A stretch of 64,000 nt of DNA from Aureitalea sp. L0-47 (GTDB lineage Bacteria > Bacteroidota > Bacteroidia > Flavobacteriales > Flavobacteriaceae). The position numbers and the translations under genes were made by a program. The notes below the pieces were generated by a model. It did not search any database. It saw only the letters and a list, made by a program, of their open reading frames with translations, and was not told the origin of the DNA. The stretch is from positions 101,418 through 165,417 of the forward strand of contig NZ_JAFMTQ010000007.1 in assembly GCF_026126405.1 (NCBI RefSeq), in the 5' to 3' direction. Shown piece by piece: positions 61,788 to 64,000 of the stretch (the first letter of the stretch is position 1; each line of letters opens with the position of its first letter).

Positions 61788-64000
61788 ATGAACCAACTAA
61801 AACAAACCAAACAAATCTTTATTGGGTCAATTTTATTCATAGGATTGATCGCTTTAACCATTAATTTTTCTAACCATCGTCCGGAAATAGAAGAAACAAT
61901 TATTCAAAATGACAACTCAAGGGACAGTGAAGGAGATACTTTTTCCATTGTAGCCTATGACAAGACCACCGGACAGGTAGGTGGAGCAGGATGTAGTTGT
62001 GTGAGTATAACAGGCGGGATTGACTTCCTCAGTGATCTTATTACAGACGGAACAACTAATCCCGATAACATCGTAGGAGCCATCCACACCCAGGCGAGCT
62101 ACCAGGAACCCAACCAGATCAATGCCAGGAATCGAATGCTTGCCGGGGATTCACCTTCAGAGATCATTACCTGGCTTGAGAATAACGACTGTTGTGGAGG
62201 TCCGGGATCGCGCCAATACGGTGTGGTAGGAGTTGATAATCCGGGTGCGGCTGGTTATACCGGTGCATCAAATGGGAACTATGCGAACGATCTTCAAATT
62301 GACAACGCATTCTATACCGTCTCCATCCAGGGAAATATCCTTGATACTTCTAATGGGCAGGATCTATTAGATGATATGCGCGACTCCTTTAATAATTCAT
62401 CTGGAACACTCGCAGACAAGCTTATGTCCGCCATGCAGGCAGCCAAGCGCGTGGGTGGTGACAATCGCTGTGCGTCCAGCGGGAATAGTGGGAGAACGGC
62501 CTTTGTTCAAGTGCTGTCACCGGGAGAGACCAGTCCGTCGCTTTTCTTTACAACTGGAAATGCAGTGGCGACTGGCGTGGAACCGATTGATGAACTTCAG
62601 TGCCTTTACGATAGTTCAATCACTCCTCCAACCTGCAGGGAAACAGTGACTTCATTTCCGTACACCATGGATTTTGAGGATAATGTATGGGTGAAGGATG
62701 CCAATAATTGTACAGGGAATGATAAGTCCTGGATCCGCACCAGATTCGCTACCCCCTCAAGTAATACTGGGCCAACAGGTGCAAGCCAGGGACAATTATA
62801 CATGTTTGTGGAGGCGAGTTCATTCTTCAATGGGAGGGCGATCATGACTTCTCCATGTTTGGTGCTGCCTGGGAATGAATCCGTATCCCTTTCGTTCAAT
62901 TATCATATGTTTGGCGTAGATATGGGAACCTTATCGGCCACTATAAACAATGGTACAGGATGGACATCACTATGGTCCCTCAGTGGAGACCAGGGGAATA
63001 GCTGGCAAAGCCAGGAGATCGATTTAAGTGCCTACCAGGGACAAACGGTTCGAATTCGTTTCGATGCCACAACCGGAGCCAATTTTACCAGTGATATGGC
63101 GGTGGACAACATACGGGTAGGTACACCGGCACCGGTAAACTGTAATTCTGTGGTAGACACTTTCCCTTATTCCGAAGGCTTTGAAAGCTCATTCGGGGAG
63201 TGGTCCAACGTAGGTAATGATGACTTGAATTGGACGAGAAACAGTAATGGAACCCCATCAAATAATACAGGTCCATCATCGGCTTTTGAAGGTGCTACGT
63301 ATATCTATGTTGAGGCTTCCGGGAATGGTACGGGATACCCTAATAAAAGAGCGATCATTGAATCAGCATGTTTTGATCTATCAAATAGTAATACGGCTTC
63401 CTTTGATTTCAATTATCACCAGTTTGGGTCTACTGATATGGGAACTATAGATCTTGAAGTTAGTACCAATGGAGGAAATTCCTGGGCTAGTATCTGGAAC
63501 CGATCCGGGAACCTTGGCAATCAATGGTTGTCGGAAAGCATAGATCTGGCGGCTTACCTCGGAGAAAACGCTGTGCAGTTGAGATTCAACAGAGTAACAG
63601 GGGGTACCTGGCAGGCGGACATCGCCCTGGACAACTTTGTACTGAATGCTGCCGGAGGGCCGGATGTTACACCACCAACACCACCTGCAAACCTAACAGC
63701 TTCCAATACAACACAAACAACAACTGATCTGAGTTGGGATGCTTCCACGGATAATGTGGGGGTAACCGACTACGACGTGTATGAAGGTGCTGTGGTGATA
63801 GGCACAACTACCGGTACTACCTTCAATGTAACCGGATTAAGCCCATCTACAAGTTATTCATTCACAGTGGTTGCCAAGGATGCCGCCGGAAACGAATCCG
63901 ACCCAAGTAATGCGGCAAACGTGACCACTCTGGATCCACCGGATACAGAGGCGCCTACCTCTCCTACCAACCTTTCGGCATCAAATGTTACCATGACGAG
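61788..64000 (+). CDS. Secreted DUF1028-MAM-MAM-FN3 protein, 3' end beyond the window
   Basis: An open frame from ATG 61788 runs 737 codons to the window edge without a stop. After an N-terminal hydrophobic export segment (about 11-27), residues 51-270 form a DUF1028 domain (TFSIVAYDKTTGQVGGAG, IHTQASYQEPNQ, a QYGVVGVDNPGAAGYTG block and KRVGGDNRCASSG). Two MAM-like beta-sandwiches follow (about 288-443 and 459-618), each starting with an FPYxxxFE strand and ending with AxDNIRVG or ALDNFVL. Fibronectin type III modules begin at about 625 (TPPTPPANLTAS, LSWDASTDNVGVTDYDVY) and a second begins before the edge. A T9SS sorting domain is expected beyond the window. DUF1028 proteins are Ntn-hydrolase-like; activity unknown. 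Confidence 0.88.
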   Translation, partial: MNQLKQTKQIFIGSILFIGLIALTINFSNHRPEIEETIIQNDNSRDSEGDTFSIVAYDKTTGQVGGAGCSCVSITGGIDFLSDLITDGTTNPDNIVGAIHTQASYQEPNQINARNRMLAGDSPSEIITWLENNDCCGGPGSRQYGVVGVDNPGAAGYTGASNGNYANDLQIDNAFYTVSIQGNILDTSNGQDLLDDMRDSFNNSSGTLADKLMSAMQAAKRVGGDNRCASSGNSGRTAFVQVLSPGETSPSLFFTTGNAVATGVEPIDELQCLYDSSITPPTCRETVTSFPYTMDFEDNVWVKDANNCTGNDKSWIRTRFATPSSNTGPTGASQGQLYMFVEASSFFNGRAIMTSPCLVLPGNESVSLSFNYHMFGVDMGTLSATINNGTGWTSLWSLSGDQGNSWQSQEIDLSAYQGQTVRIRFDATTGANFTSDMAVDNIRVGTPAPVNCNSVVDTFPYSEGFESSFGEWSNVGNDDLNWTRNSNGTPSNNTGPSSAFEGATYIYVEASGNGTGYPNKRAIIESACFDLSNSNTASFDFNYHQFGSTDMGTIDLEVSTNGGNSWASIWNRSGNLGNQWLSESIDLAAYLGENAVQLRFNRVTGGTWQADIALDNFVLNAAGGPDVTPPTPPANLTASNTTQTTTDLSWDASTDNVGVTDYDVYEGAVVIGTTTGTTFNVTGLSPSTSYSFTVVAKDAAGNESDPSNAANVTTLDPPDTEAPTSPTNLSASNVTMT

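Overview
The window is a chromosomal segment of a member of the Bacteroidota, most likely a marine-type Flavobacteriaceae. The evidence is a PorW/SprE-like type IX secretion lipoprotein, the gliding lipoprotein GldH, a secreted subtilase with a type IX C-terminal sorting domain, several flavobacterial DUF proteins (DUF6909, DUF6341, DUF6427, DUF4254, DUF4292), TTG starts, and repeated TTG-N(19-22)-TAnnTTTG promoters, which is the sigma-A consensus of this phylum. No rRNA, tRNA, insertion sequence, prophage or CRISPR array was seen.

Layout. (1) 1-19.4 kb: a long, mostly co-directional surface-polysaccharide locus. A DUF6909 gene cut by the window edge is followed by rfbBACD (dTDP-L-rhamnose), a Wzz-like chain-length protein, a Wzx-like flippase, two overlapping sulfotransferase genes, glycosyltransferases, three O-antigen polymerase/ligase-like membrane proteins, ugd plus a UDP-glucuronate decarboxylase-like enzyme, an initiating polyprenyl glycosylphosphotransferase and a GT2. 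A CapK-like adenylate-forming enzyme closes it convergently. Together they predict a rhamnose- and uronate/xylose-containing, probably sulfated, exopolysaccharide. (2) 20.7-26 kb: purD, a divergent DUF6341/DUF6427 membrane pair, a DUF4254-GT9 pair and a flavodoxin-reductase-like oxidoreductase. (3) 26.2-35 kb: porW/sprE, bactofilin, AtpZ-like and a small membrane protein, then atpB-E-F-H-A-G. atpD and atpC are absent, so the F-ATPase genes are split. (4) 35-41.9 kb: an envelope operon (lipoprotein, flippase, dut, sugar nucleotidyltransferase, TPR protein, DUF4292 lipoprotein, EnvC-like factor) ended by a perfect bidirectional terminator.

(5) 41.9-53 kb: a T9SS-exported S8 peptidase, acyl-CoA thioesterase, an HU-like/SPOR membrane protein divergent from dprA, trpS, plsC-like, an ECF sigma factor with a protein that joins an anti-sigma-like N-terminus to an outer-membrane barrel, and recA. 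(6) 53-59.5 kb: trhO, ricT-gldH-pbp1A and scoAB. (7) 59.5-64 kb: a gene-poor stretch, a double-ABC peptide-transporter ATPase, and a large secreted DUF1028-MAM-MAM-FN3 protein running off the right edge.

No wholly new defence or mobile system is evident. The most unusual items are the paired sulfotransferases with three polymerase-like proteins, the DUF1028-MAM secreted protein, the sigma factor/two-membrane-spanning regulator pair, the HU-SPOR protein with a near-leaderless promoter, and the atpE-atpF intergenic hairpin. All functions are inferred from sequence reading; no database search was run.
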